Under the pieces are notes generated by a model. It was not told the DNA's origin and did not search any database. It saw nothing but the letters and a program-made list of their open reading frames with translations. A DNA stretch of 64,000 nucleotides from an uncultured Alphaproteobacteria bacterium (GTDB lineage Bacteria; Pseudomonadota; Alphaproteobacteria; Methylaequorales; Methylaequoraceae). Of this stretch, positions 28,737-39,054 are shown piece after piece (position 1 is the first letter of the stretch; every line of letters begins with the position of its first letter). Made by a program: the position numbers and the translations under genes. The stretch lies in NCBI GenBank assembly GCA_902563505.1, contig CACEXK010000004.1:1-64000 (forward strand). The letters are read 5' to 3'.

Positions 28737-29516
28737 TTAAATTAACATATCCGAAATAGTGTATAAACCAGGTTTTTTTTTAACTAACCATTTGGCAGCA
28801 CTAATAGCTCCCAAAGAAAAAATTTTCCTTGAGTGGGCATTGTGAGTAATTTCTATTCTTTCCCCATCTAAAAAAAAAAATACAGTATGATCCCCAACAA
28901 CATCCCCACCTCTGATAGAGGAAAAACCAATTTCATTTTTCTTTCTTAATTTATCTGCTGACTTTTCCCTGAAAGCAAATTTTTTTTCAATTAATAAACC
29001 TTTATTAATAGAATCTGCAAGAGTTAGGGCCGTGCCAGATGGGATATCTCTTTTTTTGTTATGGTGTGTTTCGACTATTTCTATATCCGAAATATCCGAA
29101 AGATTTTTTGATGCAATTTTAAGAAGTTTTTTCATAAGATTTATCCCAAGACTCATATTAAAAGATCTAAGAATTTTTTGACCTTTGGCTAGTTGAATGA
29201 ATCTTTTTTCTTGGGAATGTGTATAACCAGTGGTCCCAGTCACCAAAGCTGTTTTTTTATTCAGTTTCTTCATTTGAGCTATAAGAGATATTGTTGCAGC
29301 GGGCAAAGTGAAATCAATTATCACATCAACATCTGATATTAATTTACTTATGTCATTTTCAACTATAAATCCGTTAATTTTTTTCCCAATAGCTCTGTGA
29401 CCTTTTTTTTCACAAATATTAATGATTTGAAAATCATTATCATTTTTTAATTGTTTGATAACATCACTACCCATTCTTCCGACTGGTCCAAAAACCCCGA
29501 CTTTAATCTTTTTCAT
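28737..29516 (-). CDS. dapB: 4-hydroxy-tetrahydrodipicolinate reductase
   Basis: VGVFGPVGRMGSDVIK, TGTTGYT, ETHHNKKRDIPSGTAL. Confidence 0.96.
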   Translation of the reverse strand: MKKIKVGVFGPVGRMGSDVIKQLKNDNDFQIINICEKKGHRAIGKKINGFIVENDISKLISDVDVIIDFTLPAATISLIAQMKKLNKKTALVTGTTGYTHSQEKRFIQLAKGQKILRSFNMSLGINLMKKLLKIASKNLSDISDIEIVETHHNKKRDIPSGTALTLADSINKGLLIEKKFAFREKSADKLRKKNEIGFSSIRGGDVVGDHTVFFFLDGERIEITHNAHSRKIFSLGAISAAKWLVKKKPGLYTISDMLI

Positions 29517-29525
29517 CTCTAAACA

Positions 29526-30653
29526 TTACGTCAAACCATCCCAAAAGTCTTTTACTTTAGTGAAAAACCCAGTACTTTCTGGATTATTTTTTTGAGATAA
29601 TTCTTCATTAAACTCTTTCAATAACCTTTTTTGGTTATCTGATAAATTTTTAGGGATCTCAACATTGATAGTAATGACCATATCCCCAAATGATGTAGAC
29701 CTAATAGTTGGCATTCCCTTTCCATTTAACTTAAATTGATCTCCGTTTTGGGACCCGGCAGGTATCTTCACTTTTACTTTTCCACCAGAAACTGTTGGTA
29801 CATCCACCTCTCCGCCTAAGGAAGCTTCAACAACAGATATAGGAACATTACAATAAATTTGTATACCATCTCGATCAAAAATTGGGTGATCTAACATACT
29901 CACAAAAAGATAAAGGTCTCCTGGAGAAGATCCATTGGGTCCAACTGCACCTTCGCCTGACAACCTGATTCTGCTACCGTCTTCTACACCAGCTGGAATG
30001 TTTACTTCAATTTTCCTATTTTTTCTTCTTCTGCCTTCACCATTACAACTTGAACATGGATCTGTTATTACCTGTCCAGCCCCTCCGCAGGCGGAACACG
30101 TTCTTTCAACTGTAAAAAAGCCTTGAGATGCTCTGGTCCTCCCAGAACCTCCGCAGGCTCCACAATCTTTAAGTCCACTGCCTTTCTCTGAACCAGAACC
30201 ACTACAGCCATCACAACGGATTAATGTGTCAAAAGATATTTCTTTTTTAATTCCTGTATAAGCCTCTCTTATATCGATATCAATTTCGTATTTTAGATCT
30301 TGTCCTCTTTGCTCTCTTCTTTGATTGCCTCTTCCTCCCATGTCACCAAAAAAGTCCTCGAATATATCAGAGAAACTCCCAAAGCCACTGAAACCATCAG
30401 AAAACCCGCCCCCCCCTGCACCACCTTGAGCAAAAGCATCGTGTCCGTAAGTATCATAGGCTTGTCTTTTTTCATCATTTGAAAGGACTTCATAAGCTTC
30501 TGAAACTTCCTTAAAATTTTTTTCTGCATTCTTGTCACCTGGATTTTTGTCAGGATGAAATTGCATTGCTAGTTTTCTGTATGCAGATTTTAAGGAACTA
30601 GAGTCCACATCTTTGGTAACACCTAGAACATCATAGTAATCTCTTTTAGACAT
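29526..30653 (-). CDS. dnaJ: Molecular chaperone DnaJ
   Basis: J-domain with HPD, G/F region, four CxxCxGxG zinc-finger repeats. Confidence 0.98.
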   Translation of the reverse strand: MSKRDYYDVLGVTKDVDSSSLKSAYRKLAMQFHPDKNPGDKNAEKNFKEVSEAYEVLSNDEKRQAYDTYGHDAFAQGGAGGGGFSDGFSGFGSFSDIFEDFFGDMGGRGNQRREQRGQDLKYEIDIDIREAYTGIKKEISFDTLIRCDGCSGSGSEKGSGLKDCGACGGSGRTRASQGFFTVERTCSACGGAGQVITDPCSSCNGEGRRRKNRKIEVNIPAGVEDGSRIRLSGEGAVGPNGSSPGDLYLFVSMLDHPIFDRDGIQIYCNVPISVVEASLGGEVDVPTVSGGKVKVKIPAGSQNGDQFKLNGKGMPTIRSTSFGDMVITINVEIPKNLSDNQKRLLKEFNEELSQKNNPESTGFFTKVKDFWDGLT

Positions 30654-30668
30654 AAGCTAAAACAAAAA

Positions 30669-32636
30669 TTAAGCAGATTTTTTATCGTCAGGTTTATCTT
30701 TTTCTGTTACATCTTCAAAATCAGCATCTACAACTTTTGAATCCTTCTTTGTTTTTTTACCCTTGGTTTTATCTCCAGCTTTTGAATCAGAAGGCCCCGA
30801 AGCTTTTTTTTCTTTTTCAGCTTTCTCTTGTGCCTCTTTATACATTATTTCACCTAACTTCATTGAGTTTTGGATAAGAGCCTCAGTTTTTTCTTTTAGA
30901 ACAGTTACTTCAGCCTTTTCGTCTTTTAACACTGTTTTTAATTCTTCCAGTGATTTCTCAATTTTTTCTTTGTCCTCTTTTGGGACTTTTGAGCCGTGGT
31001 CTTTTAGGCTTTTTTCTGTGCTGTGTACAATCGAGTCAGCATTATTTCTTGCTTCGATAGTCTCAATTTTTTTCTTATCTGAATCTGCATTGGCCTCAGC
31101 ATCTTTAACCATCTTATCGATTTCTTCATCAGACAACCCACCAGATGCTTTTATTTGAATTTGGTGTTCCTTACCAGTAGCTTTATCCTTAGCAGAAACT
31201 TTAACAATCCCATTGGCATCAATATCAAATGTCACTTCAATCTGAGGTGTGCCTCTAGGAGCAGGAGGGATACCTACTAAGTCAAATTGACCTAAAAGCT
31301 TGTTATCTCCTGCAATTTGTCTTTCACCCTGAAACACTCTTATTGTTACTGCGGATTGGTTATCATCAGCTGTTGAAAAAATCTGACTTTTGTTAGTTGG
31401 TATAGTTGTGTTTTTTTCAATTAATTTAGTGAAAACACCACCCATGGTTTCTATTCCAAGTGAAAGGGGGGTTACATCTAAAAGTAGAACATCCTTAACA
31501 TCACCAGCAAGAACACCGCCCTGAACAGCTGCTCCTAACGCAACTACTTCATCTGGGTTTACGCTTCTATTTGGATCTTTTCCGAAAAAATTCTTAACTG
31601 CTTGAATAACTTTTGGCATCCTTGTCATTCCACCAACAAGAATAACATCGTTAATCTCACCGGCGGTCATGCCTGCATCCTTCAGTGCTTGTTTGCAAGG
31701 CTCGATAGACTTATCGATTAATTCCGATACTAAGGCCTCAAACTTGGATCTAGATAATTTTATGTTTAAATGTTTTGGTCCAGAGGCATCAGCAGTAATA
31801 AATGGAAGATTAACTTCGGTTTGAGGTGCCGTTGATAACTCAATTTTTGCTTTTTCTGCTGCCTCTTTCAATCTTTGAAGTGCAAGTTTATCTTCTTTTA
31901 AATCTATTGATTGTTCTTTTTTAAATTCAGCAGTAAAATAATCGATCAACACATTATCAAAGTCTTCACCACCTAATTTTGTATCACCATTGGTTGCTTT
32001 TACTTCAAATACTCCATCACCAATTTCAAGTATCGAAATATCGAATGTTCCGCCTCCAAGATCATATACAGCTACAGTTCCTGTTTTTTTCTTATCAAGC
32101 CCATAGGCTAGAGCTGCTGCAGTTGGTTCGTTTATGATTCTTTTTACATCTAAACCAGCAATTTTTCCTCCATCTTTTGTTGCTTGTCTCTGAGCATCAT
32201 TAAAATATGCTGGAACAGTTATAACCGCTTCTTTGACAGGTTTTCCAAGAAACTTTTCAGCCGTTTCTTTCATTTTTTGTAAAATCATTCCACTGATTTG
32301 ACTCGGTGAATATTTTTTATCTGAAATTTCTACCCAGGCATCTTTATTATCTCCTGGAACAATTTTATAAGGTAATCTTTCCTGATCTTTTTTTACAGAA
32401 GGGTCGTCCATTCTTCGACCAATTAATCTTTTTATTGCAAATAGAGTCTTTTCAGGGTTTGTAACAGCCTGTCGTTTTGCTGATTGTCCTACTAAAGTCT
32501 CATTATTTTCGGTAAATGCAACCATTGAAGGTGTGGTCCTCGAACCTTCAACATTTTCAATTACTTTGGGTGATTTACCATCCATTATGGCAACACAAGA
32601 GTTTGTGGTACCTAAGTCTATGCCAATTATAGTCAT
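30669..32636 (-). CDS. dnaK: Molecular chaperone DnaK (start [16 protein letters not shown] track extends to 32690)
   Basis: [39 protein letters not shown]. Confidence 0.98.
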   Translation of the reverse strand: MTIIGIDLGTTNSCVAIMDGKSPKVIENVEGSRTTPSMVAFTENNETLVGQSAKRQAVTNPEKTLFAIKRLIGRRMDDPSVKKDQERLPYKIVPGDNKDAWVEISDKKYSPSQISGMILQKMKETAEKFLGKPVKEAVITVPAYFNDAQRQATKDGGKIAGLDVKRIINEPTAAALAYGLDKKKTGTVAVYDLGGGTFDISILEIGDGVFEVKATNGDTKLGGEDFDNVLIDYFTAEFKKEQSIDLKEDKLALQRLKEAAEKAKIELSTAPQTEVNLPFITADASGPKHLNIKLSRSKFEALVSELIDKSIEPCKQALKDAGMTAGEINDVILVGGMTRMPKVIQAVKNFFGKDPNRSVNPDEVVALGAAVQGGVLAGDVKDVLLLDVTPLSLGIETMGGVFTKLIEKNTTIPTNKSQIFSTADDNQSAVTIRVFQGERQIAGDNKLLGQFDLVGIPPAPRGTPQIEVTFDIDANGIVKVSAKDKATGKEHQIQIKASGGLSDEEIDKMVKDAEANADSDKKKIETIEARNNADSIVHSTEKSLKDHGSKVPKEDKEKIEKSLEELKTVLKDEKAEVTVLKEKTEALIQNSMKLGEIMYKEAQEKAEKEKKASGPSDSKAGDKTKGKKTKKDSKVVDADFEDVTEKDKPDDKKSA

Positions 32637-32679
32637 TATAACGCTCCTATTCTTCCTAATGTTATTGGACAGAGTTCCC

Positions 32680-32705
32680 AGATAGCCCAAAAAGGCACTA
32701 TCAAG
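32680..32705 (-). promoter_or_regulatory. Possible heat-shock (RpoH-type) promoter upstream of dnaK
   Basis: Minus strand CTTG-N16-CTATCT, resembling alphaproteobacterial sigma-32 elements; 44 nt upstream of the dnaK ATG. Confidence 0.35.
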
Positions 32706-32762
32706 AAATTGTTTAAAGCTGTTATTTTATATTATAAAATCATTCATTAGATCAAGGAAAAA

Positions 32763-33377
32763 ATGAAAATTTTTTTAAATGAGTTGAATGAAGAGATGCA
32801 AAATTCACTTGCTTTGGAAGTTTCTAGAATTATAAAGAAATCGCCTCTATTCACACCCACAATGCCTATTTGGGGAACACCATTCAAAACTAAAATTACA
32901 AATGCTGGGGATTGGGGATGGAAATCTGACAAAAGTGGCTATGGTTATATTAAAAAAAATCCTAGAAACGGAAAAGAATGGCCAGAAATTCCTGAAATTT
33001 TCATTAAAGTTTGGTCAAAGTTTTCTGGATCAAAAAAACTTCCAAACTGTTCGTTAATAAATGTCTACGAAAATAATGAGGCACGATTAGGTCTTCACCA
33101 AGATAAAGATGAAAATGATTATTCTATCCCAGTTGTATCCATCTCCCTGGGGAATAAAGCTATATTTCATTACGGAAAAGAAAAGAAAAATTTAAAGGAA
33201 ATAATTTTAACATCTGGATCTGTTATTGTTATGGGAGGGTATTCAAGATTATTTTTTCACTCAATACCAAAAATTTTAAAAGACAATTCCAATATTTTTA
33301 GATCATTCCCAATATCTAATATTCCCAAAGAATCAAGAGTGAGTATTACGATGCGAAGGTTTATTTCCAGGAAATGA
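32763..33377 (+). CDS. alkB: AlkB-like Fe(II)/2-oxoglutarate dioxygenase (DNA alkylation repair)
   Basis: LGLHQDKDE (HxD), PVVSISLGNKAIFHYG, GGYSRLFFHSIP, SRVSITMRRF. Confidence 0.9.
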   Translation: MKIFLNELNEEMQNSLALEVSRIIKKSPLFTPTMPIWGTPFKTKITNAGDWGWKSDKSGYGYIKKNPRNGKEWPEIPEIFIKVWSKFSGSKKLPNCSLINVYENNEARLGLHQDKDENDYSIPVVSISLGNKAIFHYGKEKKNLKEIILTSGSVIVMGGYSRLFFHSIPKILKDNSNIFRSFPISNIPKESRVSITMRRFISRK

Positions 33378-33971
33378 TCATTTTTCTGGTGAATTTTTCT
33401 TTTCTGGACCCATCGAAACGGCGACCATTGCAGGCCTTAGAAGTCTCTCATCAATCATAAAGCCTCTTTGTAATTCCTCAACTATAGTTCCCTCAGGATG
33501 TTGGCTGTGAATTTTTGAAACTGCATGATGAAATTCTGGGTTAAACTTTTTATCTATTGATTTGAAACTCTTAACTCCATTTTTTTCTAGTGCGTCTTCT
33601 AATTCTTTTTCAACCGCTTGAATACCGACTATTAAGTTTTTTACAATTGGATTTTTGTCAGATTCTATTTTTGGAATAGAATTAATAGCTCTTTGAAAAT
33701 TATCGGTAACAGTCAAAAGAGATTCGGCAAAGTTTTTTACTGCGTATTTAAAATTTTCATTTATTTCTTTTTCATGCCTTTTTCTTAAATTGTCATTCTC
33801 AGCTAACGACCTAAGTAGTTTGTCCTCCAAATCTTTTAATTTTACTTTTAAATCTTCAACCACAATGTCTTGATTCGATTTTTTCTTAATATTTAAATTT
33901 GAGTCCTTTACACTTTTTTTTGTATTCCCAATATTAGGATTTGATGACTTGTTTTGATTCTTATCATTCAT
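33378..33971 (-). CDS. grpE: Nucleotide exchange factor GrpE
   Basis: RKRHEKEINENFKYAVKNFAESLLTVTDNFQRA, FNPEFHHAVS, GFMIDERLLRPAMVAVS. Confidence 0.96.
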   Translation of the reverse strand: MNDKNQNKSSNPNIGNTKKSVKDSNLNIKKKSNQDIVVEDLKVKLKDLEDKLLRSLAENDNLRKRHEKEINENFKYAVKNFAESLLTVTDNFQRAINSIPKIESDKNPIVKNLIVGIQAVEKELEDALEKNGVKSFKSIDKKFNPEFHHAVSKIHSQHPEGTIVEELQRGFMIDERLLRPAMVAVSMGPEKKNSPEK

Positions 33972-35085
33972 TTGTTTCTCCCAAATTACTTATTTGAAAT
34001 TTCTTTCCAATTAATTTAGCAGTATAATCAACTACTGGTATAATTTTCGCGTAATTAATTCTCATTGGACCAATTACTCCTATAGCTCCAATTATTTCCT
34101 TTTCCTTGTTTCTAAAAGGACTTATTATAGTTGAGCATCCTGTTAATCCAAAAAGACTGTTTTCTGACCCTATATATATTTGTAGACCCTCAGCTTCTTG
34201 AGTTTCGTCTATTATTCCCATCAAGTTTTTTTTATTTTCAAGTTTTTCAATGAGAACTCTAGCATCCTCAAGTTGTTCCATCGCATTGACATCTTCGAGT
34301 AATTTAGATGTGCCAGTAATTAAAAGTTTATTTTTTTTACTTGCATCATCCCAACACGCGAATCCCTGGTTTATAAGTTTTTCAGCTAGATTGTCAATAT
34401 TGAGTGTATCACTCTTAATTTCTTTACTAATAATTTCCTTGCTTTCCCTCAAAGTTCTTCCTTTTATAATAGAATTTAAATAATTTGTAGTTTCAACTAA
34501 GATAGAACTTGGCATGCCTTTTGGTGTCTTAATTATTCTATTTTCAATTATACCATCCTCTGTTATCAAAATTACAAGTGCCTTTTCTTTGCTCATAGGC
34601 ACAAATTCTATGTGCTTTAATAAACCATCCAGTTTAGGAGCTAGCACTATTCCTGCACAATCTAAAAGTCCTGAAAGTAATTTTCCTGCTTCATTACACA
34701 TCTGGTCAACATTTGTTGAATTAACATTTATTGTATTTTTTATCTCGGAGCACTCAATATTACTTAATGAACTTACTTGTAATAAACCATCTACAAAAAG
34801 TCTCAGACCAAGATCTGTCGGAATTCTTCCAGCAGAAGAATGATTAGACATTAACAAACCAGCCTCTTGCAAATCGTACATAACATTTCTTACTGAAGCT
34901 GGAGACAATTTTTCACCCATCTTTATTGAGAGCTTTCTTGATCCTACAGGCTTACCATCCCTCAGAAAGTCATCTACAATAAGTTTAAAAATTTTTTTTG
35001 ATCTTCGATCTAGATCTAAAATAGTTGATGGTTCATTTCGAGACAATACAGAATTTGAGAATTTTAGATTGTTTTTTTTTCTCAT
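33964..35085 (-). CDS. hrcA: Heat-inducible transcriptional repressor HrcA
   Basis: SKKIFKLIVDDFLRDGKPVGSRKLS, SSAGRIPTDLGLRLFVDGLL, GAIGVIGPMRINYAKIIPVVDYTA. Confidence 0.96.
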   Translation of the reverse strand: MRKKNNLKFSNSVLSRNEPSTILDLDRRSKKIFKLIVDDFLRDGKPVGSRKLSIKMGEKLSPASVRNVMYDLQEAGLLMSNHSSAGRIPTDLGLRLFVDGLLQVSSLSNIECSEIKNTINVNSTNVDQMCNEAGKLLSGLLDCAGIVLAPKLDGLLKHIEFVPMSKEKALVILITEDGIIENRIIKTPKGMPSSILVETTNYLNSIIKGRTLRESKEIISKEIKSDTLNIDNLAEKLINQGFACWDDASKKNKLLITGTSKLLEDVNAMEQLEDARVLIEKLENKKNLMGIIDETQEAEGLQIYIGSENSLFGLTGCSTIISPFRNKEKEIIGAIGVIGPMRINYAKIIPVVDYTAKLIGKKFQISNLGETNE

Positions 35086-35131
35086 ATTGATAAATATTTC
35101 AACTTAAATACTGATTAAACTATATATTACA

Positions 35132-35845
35132 ATGAGAAAATTCAATAGAAAAAATTATGATATAAGGGAAATTTCAATTGAAAAAAATGTAATTGAAAAT
35201 TCACATGGCTCATGCCTTTTTTGTATTGGAAAAACAAAAGTCATTTGTAGCGCAACCTATGAAAATGATATTCCTCAGTGGCTAAGAAATAAAAAATCTG
35301 GTTGGGTTACAGCAGAGTACGGAATGCTTCCTAGCTCAACATCTACTAGAAACAAGAGAGAATCAAAAATGGGGAAACAATCAGGGAGATCAATAGAAAT
35401 TCAAAGATTAATAGGTAGATCAATTAGAACAATTATTGACTTAAAAAAAATTAAAGATAGTCAATTCATTTTAGATTGCGATGTTCTTCAAGCTGACGGT
35501 GGAACAAGAACTGCAAGTATATCTGGGGCTTTTGTAGCCTTATCATTAGCAATCAAGAACCTAATGCATAAAGGAATTATTAAAATTAATCCAATCAAAG
35601 ATTCGATATCAGCAATTTCTTGCGGAATAATCAAAAATGATATCTTGATTGATTTAGATTATGAGGAGGATTCTAAAGCTGATGTGGATGCAAATTTTGT
35701 AATTACAAAAAATTCTGGTATTTCTGAAATACAAATCTCGGGGGAAAAAAAAAATTTCACACATGAACAAATGAATGAAATGACAGAATTATGCGATCAT
35801 GCTTGTAAAAAAATCTTCATTGCACAAAAAAAAATTATTGGATAA
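35132..35845 (+). CDS. rph: Ribonuclease PH
   Basis: GWVTAEYGMLPSSTSTRNKRE, QRLIGRSIRTIIDLK, DCDVLQADGGTRTASISGAFVAL. Confidence 0.97.
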   Translation: MRKFNRKNYDIREISIEKNVIENSHGSCLFCIGKTKVICSATYENDIPQWLRNKKSGWVTAEYGMLPSSTSTRNKRESKMGKQSGRSIEIQRLIGRSIRTIIDLKKIKDSQFILDCDVLQADGGTRTASISGAFVALSLAIKNLMHKGIIKINPIKDSISAISCGIIKNDILIDLDYEEDSKADVDANFVITKNSGISEIQISGEKKNFTHEQMNEMTELCDHACKKIFIAQKKIIG

Positions 35846-35847
35846 TT

Positions 35848-36453
35848 GTGAAAGAAAAAATTTTAAACGATAAACAAATTGTTATTGCTTCACATAACAA
35901 GGGCAAGATTGAGGAATTTAAGAGTCTTTTCTTAAGATACAAAATTAAAATTTTAACTTCATCGGAACTAAATATTGGAGATGTTGAGGAAATTGGTAAA
36001 ACCTTTGAAGAAAATGCCATAATAAAAGTAAGAAGTATTTCCCAAAACTTTATTGGTCTTTCTGATGATTCAGGACTATGTGTTGAATCTTTGAATGGTA
36101 AACCCGGAATATTTTCAGCACGCTTTGCCAAGGAGTCAGGTGGGTGGGAGCCGGCAATGGAAAAAATTTACAATGAAATAGTTAAGAAAAATACCTCTAA
36201 TTTCAATGCAAAGTTCGTTTGTGTTATTGCTCTAAAATGGTTTGATTCGGATATTTCTTTATACAGAGGCGAAGTCAATGGTGAGATTGTTTGGCCACCA
36301 AAAGGGATAAACGGATTTGGTTATGATCCTATTTTCAAACCAAAAGGTTTTTCAGAAACATTTGCCGAAATGAGCCACAGCAAAAAAATTTTCTGTGATC
36401 ACAGATACGAAGCATTTCTGAAATTATCTAAAGAGCATCTAATTGACAACTAG
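35848..36453 (+). CDS. rdgB: RdgB/HAM1 family non-canonical purine NTP pyrophosphatase
   Basis: VIASHNKGKIEEFKSL, GLSDDSGLCVESLNGKPGIFSARFA, GFGYDPIFKPKG; starts GTG. Confidence 0.95.
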   Translation: MKEKILNDKQIVIASHNKGKIEEFKSLFLRYKIKILTSSELNIGDVEEIGKTFEENAIIKVRSISQNFIGLSDDSGLCVESLNGKPGIFSARFAKESGGWEPAMEKIYNEIVKKNTSNFNAKFVCVIALKWFDSDISLYRGEVNGEIVWPPKGINGFGYDPIFKPKGFSETFAEMSHSKKIFCDHRYEAFLKLSKEHLIDN

Positions 36454-38455
36454 ATACTTTTTCGACTTTATTATTATACTTGTTTTTTTTTAAGAATGTC
36501 TCTCTTTTCAAAGAACCTAACTGAAGTAAAGTATTAGTAAATTCTCCTATATGAATTTTATTCTCAGGATATATTTCATAATACTTATAATCGTTAACTA
36601 AATCGATTAAGTCAACTAAATGAAAATTAACAGATGAAGGTTCTACAGCAAAAACATCTTTGAAATTTTTTGAAAATGTTTCACTTTTTTCCTTCAAATT
36701 TGTTACATAAAATGTATTTTCGAAAACTTTGTCAGTTTTATCTGTATCCTCCCATAAACTCGTTCCATATATCAAAGTATTTTCTGCATTAATGTCATAA
36801 AAAGCTAAATGAGAGAGTATTTCCAGTAATTTATCACCCTCTGATGCGATAATAACTGCATCAAAAGGAACATCTAAGGTTAACTGCCTATCCAACTTTT
36901 TCAATTCTCTCTTTTTTTCATCATTAGGAATATTTTTATCTTTAGAAATTTCCATTCTTTTTCTTTTGAGACTTTTTTTCCTTTTTTCAAATTGGCTAAT
37001 TGATTTAATTTCATTGTTCAAATCTAAGTTTTGAGAAATTTTAAGATAAGAAGTTTTTATATCAGCTTGTGCATCAAAGTTAGATATTCCTTGAACTAAG
37101 CTATTTCTTACAATTTCTCCGTATTTATCATTGTGATAAATTAATAATAGATCATTAATTTTTTTTGCCATAAGATTTTCTGATATGCAAATCATTTGAT
37201 CTTGTGGGTTCTGTCCAGATACTATTATGTTATCTGAAACATTAGAGGTATCAGGAGAAAGGCTAAAAAAAGTTATATTTTTTTCATTTTGAAAAAAGTC
37301 TTTTAAAGCCTTTGTTTCATCAGAAAAAATCGGGCCAACAAATGTTTTTACTCCATCTTTTTTCCCTTTATTTGCTGCTTGAACTGCACCGTTTTTTGTA
37401 CCTTTGGTGTCGTATATCTTGAAATTTATATCCATTGGCTTTCTGACCAAACTATATCTGAATGTATTCAGAACCAAGTTTCCAGCTGATCTTTTTTCAC
37501 CGGTCAATGGTAAAAGCAAACCAACATAATTATTTAAAGGTTGTTTTTTAATTTTTTTTGATTTTGGTTTTTTTAGGTCAAAAAAAGCAAAGTTTTCACT
37601 CTCCCCGTTATTATATACTTCATCAATATTTTCAGATAAGCTATCTGTCTCATTATTTGTCTTTTCATCTATCGTCAAATCTTCTTTTGATTCAACTTTT
37701 TCTATTTTTTCTATGACCGCTTCATCTTCGTTAAGCTGATTTTTTATCAAATTATCATTTTTTTCAATTTTTGTTTCAAGTCTCTTATCTTTTTTTTCTA
37801 ACAAATTATCTTTTTCAACAACTTCCTTGTTATCATTTTTCCTTTCGTATCCGGAAATGATACTCTCTTTTACATCATTTGGCTCAATCCCGTCGATTTC
37901 TTGTTGATTTTTATTTTCAAAAAAACCAGTAAAAAAAGAAAGAATTCTTTTTTCATCTTTGGGTTTTTCAGGTTTATAGAAGTTTGGTTGCGTGCCCAGT
38001 TTTTCACTTTTCTCAATTTTATCAATCAAAGATAAAGGAATAATTCTTTTCTCGTCCTTTGCTTTTTCTGGTTTATAAAAGTCTTTTTCTTCCTTATCAG
38101 ATAATTTACTTTTCAATTTTTGATCTGAATCTTTTTTGGCTTCTTTTAAAGTAATTTCATCTTCAGTTCCAAATAAATCAGCTAAGTATGAGATAAGTTT
38201 ATTCTTATCTTCAGATTCTTCTATCTCAGAGTTTAAGGCTTCTTCTTCTTTTTTAACATCAGCTTGAGGAATTTCAGATGAATCCTGTTTTAAATTCTCG
38301 ATTGAATTCTCCTCGTCAATAGATGTAACATTCAGATCTGACTTAACTTGGTCTGTTGACTGTGTTAACTGGCAACCTCCAAAAAAAAGAAGTGAAATAA
38401 ATAACAAAATTTTTCTTATCTTTAGAACCTTTAGTGTCATTGTGTATAATGTCAT
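36428..38455 (-). CDS. Penicillin-binding protein activator (LpoA-like) lipoprotein
   Basis: Lipobox LLFFGGC, long charged low-complexity N-terminal region, C-terminal periplasmic-binding fold (YVGLLLPLTGEKRSAG..). Start 38455 or 38440; ORF track start 38521 overlaps lolA. Confidence 0.8.
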   Translation of the reverse strand: MTLYTMTLKVLKIRKILLFISLLFFGGCQLTQSTDQVKSDLNVTSIDEENSIENLKQDSSEIPQADVKKEEEALNSEIEESEDKNKLISYLADLFGTEDEITLKEAKKDSDQKLKSKLSDKEEKDFYKPEKAKDEKRIIPLSLIDKIEKSEKLGTQPNFYKPEKPKDEKRILSFFTGFFENKNQQEIDGIEPNDVKESIISGYERKNDNKEVVEKDNLLEKKDKRLETKIEKNDNLIKNQLNEDEAVIEKIEKVESKEDLTIDEKTNNETDSLSENIDEVYNNGESENFAFFDLKKPKSKKIKKQPLNNYVGLLLPLTGEKRSAGNLVLNTFRYSLVRKPMDINFKIYDTKGTKNGAVQAANKGKKDGVKTFVGPIFSDETKALKDFFQNEKNITFFSLSPDTSNVSDNIIVSGQNPQDQMICISENLMAKKINDLLLIYHNDKYGEIVRNSLVQGISNFDAQADIKTSYLKISQNLDLNNEIKSISQFEKRKKSLKRKRMEISKDKNIPNDEKKRELKKLDRQLTLDVPFDAVIIASEGDKLLEILSHLAFYDINAENTLIYGTSLWEDTDKTDKVFENTFYVTNLKEKSETFSKNFKDVFAVEPSSVNFHLVDLIDLVNDYKYYEIYPENKIHIGEFTNTLLQLGSLKRETFLKKNKYNNKVEKVSSCQLDAL

Positions 38456-38456
38456 T

Positions 38457-39053
38457 ATGAAAAATTTCAGTAAAATAATAATCTTATTATTAATATTTAT
38501 ATATAAAGATTGTTTTGGCAATCAAAATCAAGATAGAATATTTAAATATCTTCAAAATTTTAACACCCTTAAATCTGAATTTATTCAGGTAAATAATAAT
38601 GGTGATGTTTTATCCGGAGAAATCTTTATTGTGCGACCGGGAAAAGTAAGAATAAAATATAATGAGATTCCTCTTTTGATAATTAGTGATGGAAAAAAAG
38701 TAGCCACAATAAACAAAAAACTTAAATCAATCACATTTTATAAACTTTCAGACATACCAGTAAGTTTACTTCTATTTAAGAATTTTAAATATGACAAAGT
38801 CAATATTTTAGAAATTCGTAAGAATGATAATCAATTAGTTGTGAAAATTAATGAAAAAAAAAAGAATGCCTCTGGCTATGTTGAAGTATTATTTGAAGAG
38901 ACACCGTTCCAAATGAAAAAATGGACAGTTTTCAGAGATAAAAATACAAAAACAGAGGTCCTACTTAATAATTTAGAGCTTAATAGAAAAATTGTTTTAA
39001 AATTATTTGATATAAGTATTGAGGATCCACGACCAAAAGTACTCCCAAAATAA
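38457..39053 (+). CDS. lolA: Outer-membrane lipoprotein carrier LolA-like protein
   Basis: Signal peptide; FNTLKSEFIQVNNNGDVLSGEIFIVRPGKVRIKYNEIPLLIISDGKKVATINKK. Confidence 0.88.
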   Translation: MKNFSKIIILLLIFIYKDCFGNQNQDRIFKYLQNFNTLKSEFIQVNNNGDVLSGEIFIVRPGKVRIKYNEIPLLIISDGKKVATINKKLKSITFYKLSDIPVSLLLFKNFKYDKVNILEIRKNDNQLVVKINEKKKNASGYVEVLFEETPFQMKKWTVFRDKNTKTEVLLNNLELNRKIVLKLFDISIEDPRPKVLPK

Positions 39054-39054
39054 C

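Noticed and set aside
30763-31158. 131-aa Ser/Phe-rich plus-strand ORF opposite dnaK
   Set aside because: Complement of the charged DnaK C-terminus; typical antisense artefact.
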